Shown here piece by piece: positions 16,666 through 28,590 of a stretch of 64,000 nt of DNA (positions within the stretch are counted from its first letter, which is position 1; every line of letters starts with the position of its first letter). The position numbers and the translations under genes were made by a program. The DNA is from Rhodoferax sp. PAMC 29310 (GTDB lineage: Bacteria; Pseudomonadota; Gammaproteobacteria; Burkholderiales; Burkholderiaceae_C): contig NZ_CP072852.1 in assembly GCF_017948265.1 (NCBI RefSeq), forward strand, positions 496,001 to 560,000. Reading direction: 5' to 3'. The notes beneath the pieces were generated by a model. That model did not search any database, was not told the DNA's origin, and was given only the letters and a program-made list of their open reading frames with translations.

Positions 16666-17715
16666 TCAATCGGCGCTGACAGCCGGTTTTCTAATTGAGT
16701 CGTGCACGTCGCTTGATGTGATCTTTGTGTACCGGGCCAGCATCGCCCAGGTCTTATGCCCGGTAAGCAGTGCCACGCGGGGTATATCAAGGCCCATGCG
16801 GAAAAATGAAGCCGTCGCCCGGTGTCTCAGGTCATGGAAGTGCAGATCAATGATGGGCGGTTTGACGTTCTTGCAGCCCCGGGTGAATGCGGCGCTTACG
16901 CTGGATTCTTGGTAGGGGAACAGATACCCGATCGCACGCCCTTTAATTAGAGGCTCCACAATCGCCCAGGCATCAGCCAGTAATGGAACGGTCTGGTGGT
17001 TGCCTTGCTTTTTCATGGGGTCTTTGCGGTCTCGAATGATGACGGTTCTGCCCTTGCTGTCAATGTCCTCTATTTCAAGCCGGCATATCTCGCCCTGTCG
17101 CATACCTGTAGCAAGCGCAAACTGACAGAGCATGGTCATGGGTACTTTTTGGCGCAGGTTGTTGTCCCAAAGGTCATAAAGGCGTCTTAGTTCGTCGTCG
17201 GTGGGTTCGCGGTCACGCTCTTGGCTGCGTGTAACTAGCCCCCGGTGCTTGAGTCCTGCGCGCATATCAAGGGCGAGGCGCTCGGGTAGGTCAAGCTGTC
17301 TGGCATGGCGTCCCCACTTCAATATGGTGCTGAGATAGCTCAGGTCTGCCGAAATGGTCACGCCACCTGCGCCGGATGCTTGGCGGCGGTCGATGAAGTC
17401 GCGCAAGACAACGGCATTTAGATTGCTCAGCTTCACCTTACCCAGTTCGCGCTTGATCATTTTGAGGGTCGCTTCTTTGGTTCGCCCCTGCACCTTGGTC
17501 ACTGTCTCGTTGTACTTGTCGATCAAGTCTGCGAGGGTTGCGGCCTTTGGCACTGGCATATAGCTGCCCGCTGCCGCGTGGGTCGATTGCGCCTCAATCA
17601 CGGTTGCCCATTCCTTCGCTTCGCGCTTGCTGTCGAAGGTGGCCGCTTTGTACAGGCCTTTCTTGCGGACTTGTGCGCGCCATTTTCCGGAGGGTAGCTG
17701 CGAGAATGTGGGCAT
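16666..17715 (-). CDS. Tyrosine-type site-specific integrase, 3' end replaced by IS21
   Basis: This phage-type integrase of about 349 residues probably targets dusA. The N-terminal arm-binding part is PSGKWRAQVRKKGLYKAATF, followed by a SAM-like core-binding domain. The catalytic residues are Arg in ATGMRQGEICRLEIED, Lys (probably in RDRKDPMKKQG), His-x2-Arg in LHFHDLRHRATAS, His in LLTGHKTWAM and Tyr in MLARYTKITSSD. The last codons after SIRKPA are read from the IS21 right end (VSAD, then stop), because IS21 inserted in that spot. All catalytic residues precede the insertion, so activity may persist. ATG 17715 is preferred to the TTG 9 bases upstream. It is divergent from dusA. Confidence 0.9.
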   Translation of the reverse strand: MPTFSQLPSGKWRAQVRKKGLYKAATFDSKREAKEWATVIEAQSTHAAAGSYMPVPKAATLADLIDKYNETVTKVQGRTKEATLKMIKRELGKVKLSNLNAVVLRDFIDRRQASGAGGVTISADLSYLSTILKWGRHARQLDLPERLALDMRAGLKHRGLVTRSQERDREPTDDELRRLYDLWDNNLRQKVPMTMLCQFALATGMRQGEICRLEIEDIDSKGRTVIIRDRKDPMKKQGNHQTVPLLADAWAIVEPLIKGRAIGYLFPYQESSVSAAFTRGCKNVKPPIIDLHFHDLRHRATASFFRMGLDIPRVALLTGHKTWAMLARYTKITSSDVHDSIRKPAVSAD

Positions 17716-17726
17716 TGTGTGCAATC
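17716..17726 (+). repeat. 11-bp repeat, candidate integrase arm site (right)
   Basis: TGTGTGCAATC is identical to 13551-13561 and touches the integrase start codon, so it could also be an autoregulatory operator. Nearby are the hairpin TGCCCTTTTTGGGCA (about 17756-17770) and a TGTGCA/TGCACA inverted pair (about 17774-17793). These are plausible recombination or regulatory sites. Confidence 0.45.
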
Positions 17727-17817
17727 AGTGTGTGTTCATTTGTTTACTGATTATTGCCCTTTTTGGGCATTCGTGTGCACTATTTATTGCACATGGCATA
17801 AAACGAGGTCAACTGAA

Positions 17818-18822
17818 GTGGAAAATATCGTTATAATTCAACAACTTAGCAGGCATCGAATAAGTGTTGCCCCGATGATGGACTGGACGGATAGACATTG
17901 CCGCTATCTGCACCGCTTGCTATCGCGCCACGCCTTGTTGTACACAGAAATGGTCACCACCGGTGCGCTCATTCATGGCGAGGTGGCGCGTCACCTGCGT
18001 TTTAACGCCGAGGAGCACCCATTGGCGCTGCAGTTGGGCGGCAGCGAGCCGGCCGATCTGGCGCACTGCGCCAAGTTGGGTGAGCAATGGGGTTACGACG
18101 AAATCAATTTGAACTGCGGCTGCCCCAGCGAGCGGGTGCAGCGCGGCGCGTTTGGCGCCTGCCTGATGAACGAAGCCGCGTTGGTGGCCGACGGCGTCAA
18201 AGCCATGCTGGACGTGGTGCAGATCCCGGTCACGGTCAAACACCGCATTGGCATTGACAAAGACGAGAGCTATGGGTTTGTGCGGGACTTTGTGGGCACT
18301 TTGAATGACGCGGGTTGCACCACCTTCATCGTGCACGCTCGCAATGCCTGGCTCAAGGGCTTGTCCCCGAAAGAAAACCGCGAAATTCCACCGCTGCGTT
18401 ATGACGTGGTGCACCAACTCAAGCGTGACTTTCCTAAGCTCACCATCGTGGTCAACGGTGGCATCACCACCACGGTGCAGGTGGCCGAGCAGTTGCAATA
18501 CCTGGACGGCGCCATGCTGGGCCGCGAGGCTTATCACAACCCCTGGTGGCTGAGCGAGTGGGATGCGGCCTTTTATGGTGCCGCGCCCAGCGCGTTGACT
18601 CGCGAGAGTGTGGAGGCCGAGATGGTGGCTTATATGGACCGGGAAGCCGCTGCCCATGGCACGCCCTGGTATTCGATTGCCCGCCACATGCTGGGATTGC
18701 GCCATGGTTTGGCGGGTTCGCGCCGCTGGCGCCAGGTCTGGAGCGATCACCGCCTTAAAACCTTGCCGGCGCGGGAGGTGATGGCGATGGCCCAAGGTCC
18801 GGTTGAGGTGGAGTTGGCCTAA
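17818..18822 (+). CDS. dusA: tRNA-dihydrouridine(20/20a) synthase DusA with element-derived N-terminus
   Basis: DusA is an FMN enzyme that reduces uridine 20/20a of tRNA with NADPH. Conserved blocks are SVAPMMDWTDRHCRYLHRLL (FMN site), YTEMVTTGAL, LALQLGGSEP, EINLNCGCPSERVQRGAFGA with the catalytic Cys, VKHRIGID, FIVHARNAWLKGLSPKENRE, VVNGGITT and MLGREAYHNPW. The usable start is GTG 17818 with GAGG about 10 bases upstream, giving a new leader MENIVIIQQLSRHRISVAPM (334 residues). The original leader is stranded at 13436. The catalytic protein is complete, so function is probably preserved under a promoter and start supplied by the element. Confidence 0.92.
   Translation: MENIVIIQQLSRHRISVAPMMDWTDRHCRYLHRLLSRHALLYTEMVTTGALIHGEVARHLRFNAEEHPLALQLGGSEPADLAHCAKLGEQWGYDEINLNCGCPSERVQRGAFGACLMNEAALVADGVKAMLDVVQIPVTVKHRIGIDKDESYGFVRDFVGTLNDAGCTTFIVHARNAWLKGLSPKENREIPPLRYDVVHQLKRDFPKLTIVVNGGITTTVQVAEQLQYLDGAMLGREAYHNPWWLSEWDAAFYGAAPSALTRESVEAEMVAYMDREAAAHGTPWYSIARHMLGLRHGLAGSRRWRQVWSDHRLKTLPAREVMAMAQGPVEVELA
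17866..17879 (+). other. Right attachment site (attR) in dusA
   Basis: GTTGCCCCGATGAT encodes Val-Ala-Pro-Met at the junction between the element-derived leader and chromosomal dusA. It pairs with GTGGCGCCCATGAT at 13481-13494. Downstream sequence (GGACTGGACGG) is the conserved MDWTD segment. Confidence 0.65.
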
Positions 18823-19028
18823 GCAGGTGGCAATGCCCTGGCTTGACTGGGGCGAGCGCTTACCGCTCGTCACACGAATGGGCGCACACCCCGCATTGAA
18901 TTCCCTTGCATCCCGGATTGGCGGGGTATGCTGCAAGATCGCACTTTGACCTCACTGGCGCAGGTCAGTGATGTTGCATGAATTTTTGATAAAAATGACC
19001 ACTAGGCTCCGTTTTCATTGCACATGTA

Positions 19029-19045
19029 GCTATTTATTTGATAGC
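19029..19045. repeat. 17-nt hairpin repeat GCTAY-N7-RTAGC (intergenic copy)
   Basis: GCTATTTATTTGATAGC has 5-bp palindromic arms and an AT-rich 7-base loop. It lies in the intergenic region before the DUF3012 gene. Matching units occur inside ligA (25200-25216), fadB-like (56994-57010) and purL (41748-41764). Confidence 0.6.
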
Positions 19046-19095
19046 TATTTTGTCCGGCTGACGGTTGCCTGCCCTACCAATTTGAAGGTAAACAT

Positions 19096-19275
19096 ATGAA
19101 TACATTGACAAAAATTGGCTCTTTTGTGGTTGTGACCGCGTTGTTGTTGCTTGTTAGTGGGTGTGCCGCCGAAGTGGGCAGCGAGCGGTGGTGCACGGAA
19201 ATGAAAGGCAAGCAGCCAGCGGATTGGACCGCCAACCAGGCCGTCGATTACGCCAAGCATTGCATCTTGAAATAG
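19096..19275 (+). CDS. Small DUF3012-type lipoprotein
   Basis: This 59-residue protein has a lipoprotein signal peptide: hydrophobic FVVVTALLLL, then lipobox VSGC with Cys at about residue 21. The mature part AAEVGSERWCTEMKGKQPAD followed by WTANQAVDYAKHC contains two further Cys residues, the pattern of DUF3012. The function is unknown; it is expected to be membrane-anchored on the periplasmic side. ATG 19096 follows GAAGGTAAAC, an acceptable ribosome binding site. It is 10 bp upstream of the glsB-like gene and probably co-transcribed with it. Confidence 0.75.
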   Translation: MNTLTKIGSFVVVTALLLLVSGCAAEVGSERWCTEMKGKQPADWTANQAVDYAKHCILK

Positions 19276-19285
19276 GGAGCACACC

Positions 19286-19534
19286 ATGGGACTGATGTCA
19301 TTTGTGATCTGGATTGCCACCGGTGCGCTAGCCGGTTGGGTGGCCGGGCGCCTGATGAAGGGTGGCGGTTTTGGCTTGCTGGGCAATATCTTGCTCGGTA
19401 TTTTGGGTGCTGTCGTGGGCGGCTGGGCCTTTGGGTTGTTGGGCTTGTCGGTGACGGGCTGGGTGGGGTTGTTGGTCCGGGCCATCGCCGGGGCGTCTTT
19501 GCTGCTGTTTTTGGCAGGATTGATCAAGCGCTGA
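19286..19534 (+). CDS. GlsB/YeaQ/YmgE-family stress response membrane protein
   Basis: This 82-residue, very hydrophobic protein has three predicted membrane helices and glycine-zipper spacing (ATGALAGWVAGRLMKGGGFG, then LLGNILLGILGAVVGGWAFG). It matches the transglycosylase-associated/YeaQ family of small inner-membrane proteins induced by envelope or acid stress. The molecular role is not established. It starts at ATG 19286 after GGGAG and follows the DUF3012 lipoprotein by 10 bp. About 220 bp without a gene, containing a degenerate hairpin repeat near 19592, separates it from smc. Confidence 0.88.
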   Translation: MGLMSFVIWIATGALAGWVAGRLMKGGGFGLLGNILLGILGAVVGGWAFGLLGLSVTGWVGLLVRAIAGASLLLFLAGLIKR

Positions 19535-19756
19535 CGATGGTTGAAAAAGTGGGCAAATAAGCCTCTGGTGCATTTAAACAGGGCGGAAACTGCTATTTAT
19601 TCAATGGTGTTTTTATGTGAATTTCGTCACAAGTCCCACGACCATGGGCGACGGCCAGACGGCGCTTGGGTTGACCCCGCAAGTTATCATGGGGCTATGC
19701 CGCAGGGTGACCCGTTGGCCCTCATTTCACTCCCAAGTCTGACTCTTTAACGTTCC

Positions 19757-22700
19757 GTGCGCCTCAATTCAATCAAGTTATCGGGATTCAAGTCCTTCGC
19801 CGAACCCACCACCTTCATGCTGCCGGGGCAGTTAGTGGGCGTCGTTGGGCCGAACGGCTGCGGCAAATCCAACATCATGGATGCCGTTCGCTGGGTGCTG
19901 GGTGAGTCCAAAGCGTCTGAATTGCGCGGCGAGTCGATGCAGGACGTGATCTTTAACGGCACCACCACCCGCAAGCCCGCCAGCCGCTCCAGCGTGGAGT
20001 TGGTGTTTGAGAACGCCGACCACCGCGCCGGCGGCCAGTGGAATCAGTTTGAAGAAATTGCCGTCAAGCGGGTGCTCACCCGCGACGGCAATAGCAGTTA
20101 CTACATCAACAACCAGCCCGTGCGCCGGCGTGACGTGCAAGACGTCTTTTTGGGCACCGGCCTGGGCCCACGCGCCTACGCCATCATTGGCCAGGGCACG
20201 ATCAGCCGGATCATTGAGTCCAAGCCCGAAGAATTACGCCTGTTTCTGGAGGAGGCCGCGGGGGTCTCCAAGTACAAAGAACGTCGTCGGGAAACCGAAA
20301 ACCGCCTTTCTGACACGCGTGAGAACCTGACCCGCGTGGAAGATATCCTGCGCGAGCTGAACGCCAATCTGGAGAAGCTGGAAAAGCAGGCTGAAGTGGC
20401 GCTGCGCTACAACCGGCTCAATGCCGACGTCACGCTCAAGCAGCACCAGCTCTGGTTTTTGAAGCGCACCGAGTCCGAGGCCGATCAGGCCAAGGTGCGT
20501 GCTGACGCCCAGGGTGCGGTGAATGCGCTGGAAAGCCGTGTGGCCGACCTGCGTGCGATTGAAAACGAACTGGAAACCGTGCGTCAGGCCCACTACGCTG
20601 CGGGCGACCACGTCAACCAAGCCCAGGGCCATTTGTACGAAGCCAGCACCGAAGTTGGCCGGCTTGAGGCTGAAATTCGCTTCGTGGTGGAAGGGCGCCA
20701 ACGCGTTGAGCAGCGTCTGATCACCCTCAAGGAGCAGGGTGGCCAATGGATTACCCGGCAGGAAGACGCCCAGGCGGAGATTGAGAATTTGCTGGAATTG
20801 GCCATGGTGGGCGAGGAAAAGACCGAGTTGCTGGCCGCCCAGGTGGAAGACCAGGCGCAGCAATTGCCTGATCTGGAAGACGCTTTGCGCGTCGCCCAAA
20901 AAGCCGCCAATGAGCAGCGTACCGGCGTGGCACAGGTGCAGCAGCAGATTCAGGTGCTGGCCGCTGACCAGCGCAGCATTGAAGAGCAGTCTCGTCAGTT
21001 AAGCAGCCGCCGTGAGCGTCTGAACACCGACCGCAACGCCCTGGCCGCGCCTGACGAAGACCGTTTGCTGGCCCTGCAAAGCCAGTTGGAAGAGGCGCAA
21101 GAAAGCACCGGCGTGGCCGAAGCCCGCTTGGCTGAGTTGCAGGAGTCAGTGCCACAGTTGGACGACGCCCGGCGCGTCTGCCAACAGGCCGTGAACGCCG
21201 AGTCCTCCCGCTTGGCTGATTTTTCGGCCCGCATGGAGGCCCTCAAGGCTTTGCAGGAAAAAGTCAAAACCGACGGCAAGTTGCAACCCTGGCTCACCAA
21301 GCATGGCCTGGAGAGCTTGCAAGGCTTGTGGAGCCGCATCCATATTGAGCAAGGCTGGGAAAACGCGCTGGAAGGCGCGCTTCGCGAACGGCTGGGGGCG
21401 CTGGAAGTGTCCCGGCTGGACATGGTGCGCGCGTTTGGCAATGACGCGCCGCCCGCCAAACTTGCGTTTTACAGCCCACCACAGGCCGCGCTGCCCCTCG
21501 GCCCAAGCGCTTTGCCACGTTTGTCGGATTTGCTGCGCGTGAACGACGCCGGCCAAAAAGCGGTAATGATCGATTGGCTGCAGGGTTGCTACACCGCCGC
21601 CAGCTTTGAAGAAGCGCTGGCTCAGCGTGCTCAACTGCAGCCGGGTGAGCTGATTTTTGTCAAAGGCGGCCATTCGGTTGGCCCCTATGGTGTGAGTTTT
21701 TACGCCCCCGACTCAGAGCAGGCGGGCTTGTTGGGCCGGGCGCAAGAGATTGAAAACCTTGAGAAACAACTCAAGGCGCAGGCCCTGATCAACGAAGAGT
21801 CCCGCTCCGCCCTCGTGCGGGCGGAGGCCGCGTATGCCGATGCCTCTCAGCGACTGGTGGCGGTGCGCCGCGAAGCCAGCGAGAGCCAAAGCCGCACCCA
21901 CGGGCTGCAAGTGGAAACCTTGCGCCTGACCCAAATGGCCGAGCAGGCGCGTCTGCGCAGTGCCCAGATTGAAGGTGACTTGGCCGAGGTGGACTCCCAA
22001 CTGGAAGACCTGCAAGAGCGACGCGTCACCGCCGAGGCCCGCTTTGAAGAGTTGGACATGCAACTGGCCGATGCGCAAGAGAGCCATGCCCAGTTGGACG
22101 AGCGCGTGATCAACGCCGAGCGCAAGCTGAACGAATGCCGCGAGCAGCAACGCAGCTTGGAGCGCCAGGCGCAAGAAGCCACGTTCTCAATGCGCAGCCT
22201 GGACGCACGCAAGGCCGAGTTGTCGCGTGCTATCGAAACTGCAGTGCAACAGGCAGACTCTGTGAAGGCTGAAGCCCAAAGAGCCGAAGATGAATTACTG
22301 CGCCTGAACGACGCGGCGGCGCAGGGTGGTTTGCAAAATGCTTTGAGCGTCAAGCTCGATCGTGAGAAAACCCTGGGTGCCCGGCGTAGCGAATACGACG
22401 ACCTGACTGCCAAGCTGCGCGCCAGTGATGAGCGCCGCCTGCAGCTGGAACGCGAGTTGGACCCCTTGCGACAGCGCATCACCGAGTTCCAACTCAAAGA
22501 GCAGGCCGCGCGCTTGGGGTTTGAGCAGTACACCCAGTTGCTGGAAGACGCCAAAGCCGATTTGGAGGCCGTCGCGCTGTCCATCACCGAGGGCAGTGTG
22601 CGTTTGCTGGGCCTGCAAAGTGAGATTGATCGCATCAACCGGGAAATCACCGCCTTGGGCGCCGTGAACCTGGCCGCGCTGGATGAGTTGGCGTCTGCCC

Positions 22701-23268
22701 GCGAGCGCAAGCTGTTCCTGGATGCCCAGACGGCTGATTTGACCGAGGCCATGACCACGCTGGAAGACGCAATCAGGAAGATTGACGGCGAAACGCGCGA
22801 GTTGCTCTCAGGCACGTTCAACGCGGTCAACGAGCACTTTGGCCGCATGTTTCCCGAGCTGTTTGGCGGGGGCAACGCGCGCCTGGTCATTACCGGTGAA
22901 GAGATTTTGGACTCGGGCGTGCAAGTGGTGGCCCAGCCGCCGGGCAAGAAAAACCAGACCATTCACCTGCTTTCGGGCGGTGAAAAAGCACTGACGGCGA
23001 TTGCGCTGGTGTTTGCCATTTTTCAGCTCAACCCCGCACCGTTTTGTTTGCTGGACGAGGTGGATGCGCCGCTGGATGATGCCAATACCGAGCGTTATGC
23101 CAAGCTGGTGTCCAGCATGAGCAAGGAAACTCAGTTCCTGTTCATCAGTCACAACAAGATTGCCATGGAAATGGCCGAACAATTGATTGGAGTCACCATG
23201 CAAGAGCAGGGCGTGTCACGGATCGTGGCAGTCGACATGGATTCAGCAGTTTCAATGGCGGAGGCACT

Positions 23269-23272
<4 letters not shown>
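19757..23272 (+). CDS. smc: Chromosome segregation protein SMC
   Basis: This 1,171-residue condensin ATPase compacts and segregates chromosomes as a dimer with ScpA/ScpB. The N-terminal head has Walker A VVGPNGCGKSNIMDAVRW (about residues 27-44) and the R-loop ELRGESMQDVIFNG. Two long coiled coils flank a hinge (about residues 500-640, around GLWSRIHIEQGWENALEG). The C-terminal head carries the signature HLLSGGEKALTAIAL and Walker B FCLLDEVDAPLDDAN. The start is GTG 19757; no better upstream start exists and homology begins at once (MRLNSIKLSGFKSFAEPT). Its stop overlaps the zipA start (GTGA). Full length and intact. Confidence 0.97.
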
Positions 23273-26970
<3,698 letters not shown>

Positions 26971-27176
26971 GCGCTCCCGCTCGCTTAATGTGCAAGAGGC
27001 CAGCCAACGCTGGGGTCAGTTACCACTTGTCGCCGAATTCAGCCCTTTCGTCGAATGGCACGTGCGTGTGCAGGCGTGTTGCCTTAGCATTATTGTAAAG
27101 ATGGCAACCGAGGTTCAGGGGTGAATCCTGACGCCTTATAAACTCGATAAATTCTAAATTTCACTGGGGCTAACTG

Positions 27177-27611
27177 ATGAAGCGCAATGGATTTACCTTG
27201 ATTGAGTTGATGATCGTGGTGGCGATCGTCGCCATACTTGCCTCAATCGCCTTGCCGTCGTATACCAGCTACGTGAATCGGGGAAAGATCACGGACGGCA
27301 TGGCGGCCATGGCGGACTACCGGATCAAGATGGAGCAATATTTCCAGGACAACCGCAATTACGGCACTGCCAATGCCGCCTGCCCGGTGGTGGTTGGCAA
27401 TAGTTCCTATTTCAGTTACTCGTGTGTGGTCAGCAACGCGACACCTAGCGTCGCTTTCACCATTACGGCCACCAGCATCGCTGGAAGTCTGGGCAGTGCC
27501 ACTGGCGATTACACCTATGCCTTGACAGAGGTCAATGCAAAATCAACCAGCATATTTAAGGGCGGCACCGTGGCCAAGGCCTGTTGGTTGGTGAAAGGCA
27601 GTGAATGCTGA
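27177..27611 (+). CDS. pilE: Type IV pilin-like minor pilin PilE
   Basis: This 144-residue prepilin has a short basic leader MKRNG cleaved before FTLIELMIVVAIVAILASIA (class III signal, Glu at position 5 of the mature protein). That segment is the inner-membrane helix and later the pilus core. The C-terminal part holds a PilE-type globular domain with paired Cys residues (ANAACPVVVG, YSCVVSNA, AKACWLVKGSEC). It is the first gene of the minor-pilin operon and overlaps fimT by 7 bases. Minor pilins prime pilus assembly with PilY1 for twitching and adhesion. It could alternatively be called a PilA-type pilin, but the context favours PilE. Confidence 0.88.
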   Translation: MKRNGFTLIELMIVVAIVAILASIALPSYTSYVNRGKITDGMAAMADYRIKMEQYFQDNRNYGTANAACPVVVGNSSYFSYSCVVSNATPSVAFTITATSIAGSLGSATGDYTYALTEVNAKSTSIFKGGTVAKACWLVKGSEC

Positions 27612-28132
27612 GGCGGCGATTTCAACGCGGCATGACGCTGATCGAACTCAGTGTCACGATTGCCATTGCAGCGATCCTGCTCGCCATTTCTGTTCCTTCA
27701 TTTCAGGTCATGCTGGCCAATTCCCAAATTAGAACCGGTGCCCAGGCGTTGCATGACGGACTTCAACTGGCGCGCGTTGAGGCGATTCGACGCAATGAGC
27801 GGGTGATTTTTACCAAGGATGCCCAAACCGGCTGGACAGTCACCTTGCAAACCGGGGGGGCCGTGGTTCAGACGCGGCCTTTCTCTGAAGGCTCTAGCGC
27901 CGCGACGGTCACCGTCACGCCCAGTGCTGCCACCCAGGTGACCTTCGACGGCCTAGGGCGAGTGGTGGCCAATTCGGATGCGTCCAGTACGTTTACTCAG
28001 CTTGATATTGGGGTTCCGACCATCCTGATTCCAGCAGCATCGGCTCGCAACCGTCGAATTACGGTGACCGGGGGCGGCGCGGTCAGGTTGTGCGATCCGA
28101 GCGCAAAGCCGGGTGTCGGGATGGGCTGCTAA
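27605..28132 (+). CDS. fimT: Type IV minor pilin FimT/FimU (GspH-like)
   Basis: This 175-residue prepilin has a short basic leader (MLRRRFQRG) before MTLIELSVTIAIAAILLAIS, the prepilin peptidase site and core helix. It is followed by the GspH/FimT domain (QALHDGLQLARVEAIRRNER, about residues 45-64) and a beta-rich C-terminus ending TVTGGGAVRLCDPSAKPG. FimU/FimT proteins sit in the tip complex with PilV, PilW, PilX and PilE. It overlaps pilE at the start, and its last base is the A of the pilV ATG, so the genes are tightly coupled. Confidence 0.88.
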   Translation: MLRRRFQRGMTLIELSVTIAIAAILLAISVPSFQVMLANSQIRTGAQALHDGLQLARVEAIRRNERVIFTKDAQTGWTVTLQTGGAVVQTRPFSEGSSAATVTVTPSAATQVTFDGLGRVVANSDASSTFTQLDIGVPTILIPAASARNRRITVTGGGAVRLCDPSAKPGVGMGC

Positions 28133-28590
28133 TGAAAAAAAAATCTTTGATGAAGTCCCAAAAGGGCAGTGCGCTCCTCGAGGCCATGGTGGCCATTTTG
28201 GTTTTTTCGTTTGGAATCCTGGGTCTCTTGGGCCTTCAAGCTGTTTCAATCAAAAACAGCATCGATGCCAAATACCGTTCTGACGCCTCTTACATTGCCA
28301 ATCAAATCATCGCCCAGATGTGGGTTGATCGGTCCAATATTGACAGCTACGCGCACCTTCAAGCAGGCGCGGTGTGCGCCTACACAGGAACGGCGTCAAC
28401 CAATGCCAATGTGACGGGTTGGATCTCGCAGGCCTCCAGTCAGTTGCCCGGTGCAGCGTCGGCTAAAACACAAATTCTGGTGACCACGCCGGTCGCGGGT
28501 ATCCGTCAGGTCAAGGTCACGGTTTGTTGGCAAGGCCCACAAGAGACCACACCTCATAATTTTGCAACCACGGCACAAATTAACCAATGA
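28132..28590 (+). CDS. pilV: Type IV pilus minor pilin PilV
   Basis: This 152-residue prepilin begins MKKKSLMKSQKGSALLEAMV, with the processing site before SALLEAMVAILVFSFGILGL. It is followed by the PilV motif LLGLQAVSIKNSIDAKYRSD (about residues 31-50) and the Trp-rich segment IIAQMWVDRSN. The ATG overlaps the fimT stop (TAATG), so I rejected an earlier in-frame start at 28090 that lies within fimT. It ends in the next start (ATGA) with pilW. Confidence 0.88.
   Translation: MKKKSLMKSQKGSALLEAMVAILVFSFGILGLLGLQAVSIKNSIDAKYRSDASYIANQIIAQMWVDRSNIDSYAHLQAGAVCAYTGTASTNANVTGWISQASSQLPGAASAKTQILVTTPVAGIRQVKVTVCWQGPQETTPHNFATTAQINQ

Larger units (their letters stand above)
14061..16681 (+). mobile_element. 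IS21-family insertion sequence with 4-bp target duplication
   Basis: The 2,621-bp element starts TGT and ends ACA. The ends carry the repeated terminal motifs of the family: GCCGACCGAAAACTGAGCCAC near 14069 and GTGCCGATTCAAAACTGAGCC at 14101 on the left, and reverse-complement versions around 16632-16676 on the right. The bases immediately outside are GCCG on both sides (14057-14060 and 16682-16685), a 4-bp target duplication as expected for IS21. IstA and IstB are both intact, so it is probably active and recently arrived. Confidence 0.88.
13481..17879. mobile_element. Integrated element at the dusA 5' end (tyrosine-recombinase island remnant)
   Basis: The element lies between two imperfect copies of the dusA segment coding for VAPM: GTGGCGCCCATGAT at 13481-13494 and GTTGCCCCGATGAT at 17866-17879. 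It carries a tyrosine integrase facing away from dusA and one small unknown gene. It has been enlarged by a 2.6-kb IS21 insertion, so only about 1.8 kb is original. dusA is an established integration site for phages and islands, and such elements typically restore the gene with their own sequence, as seen here. Confidence 0.8.
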
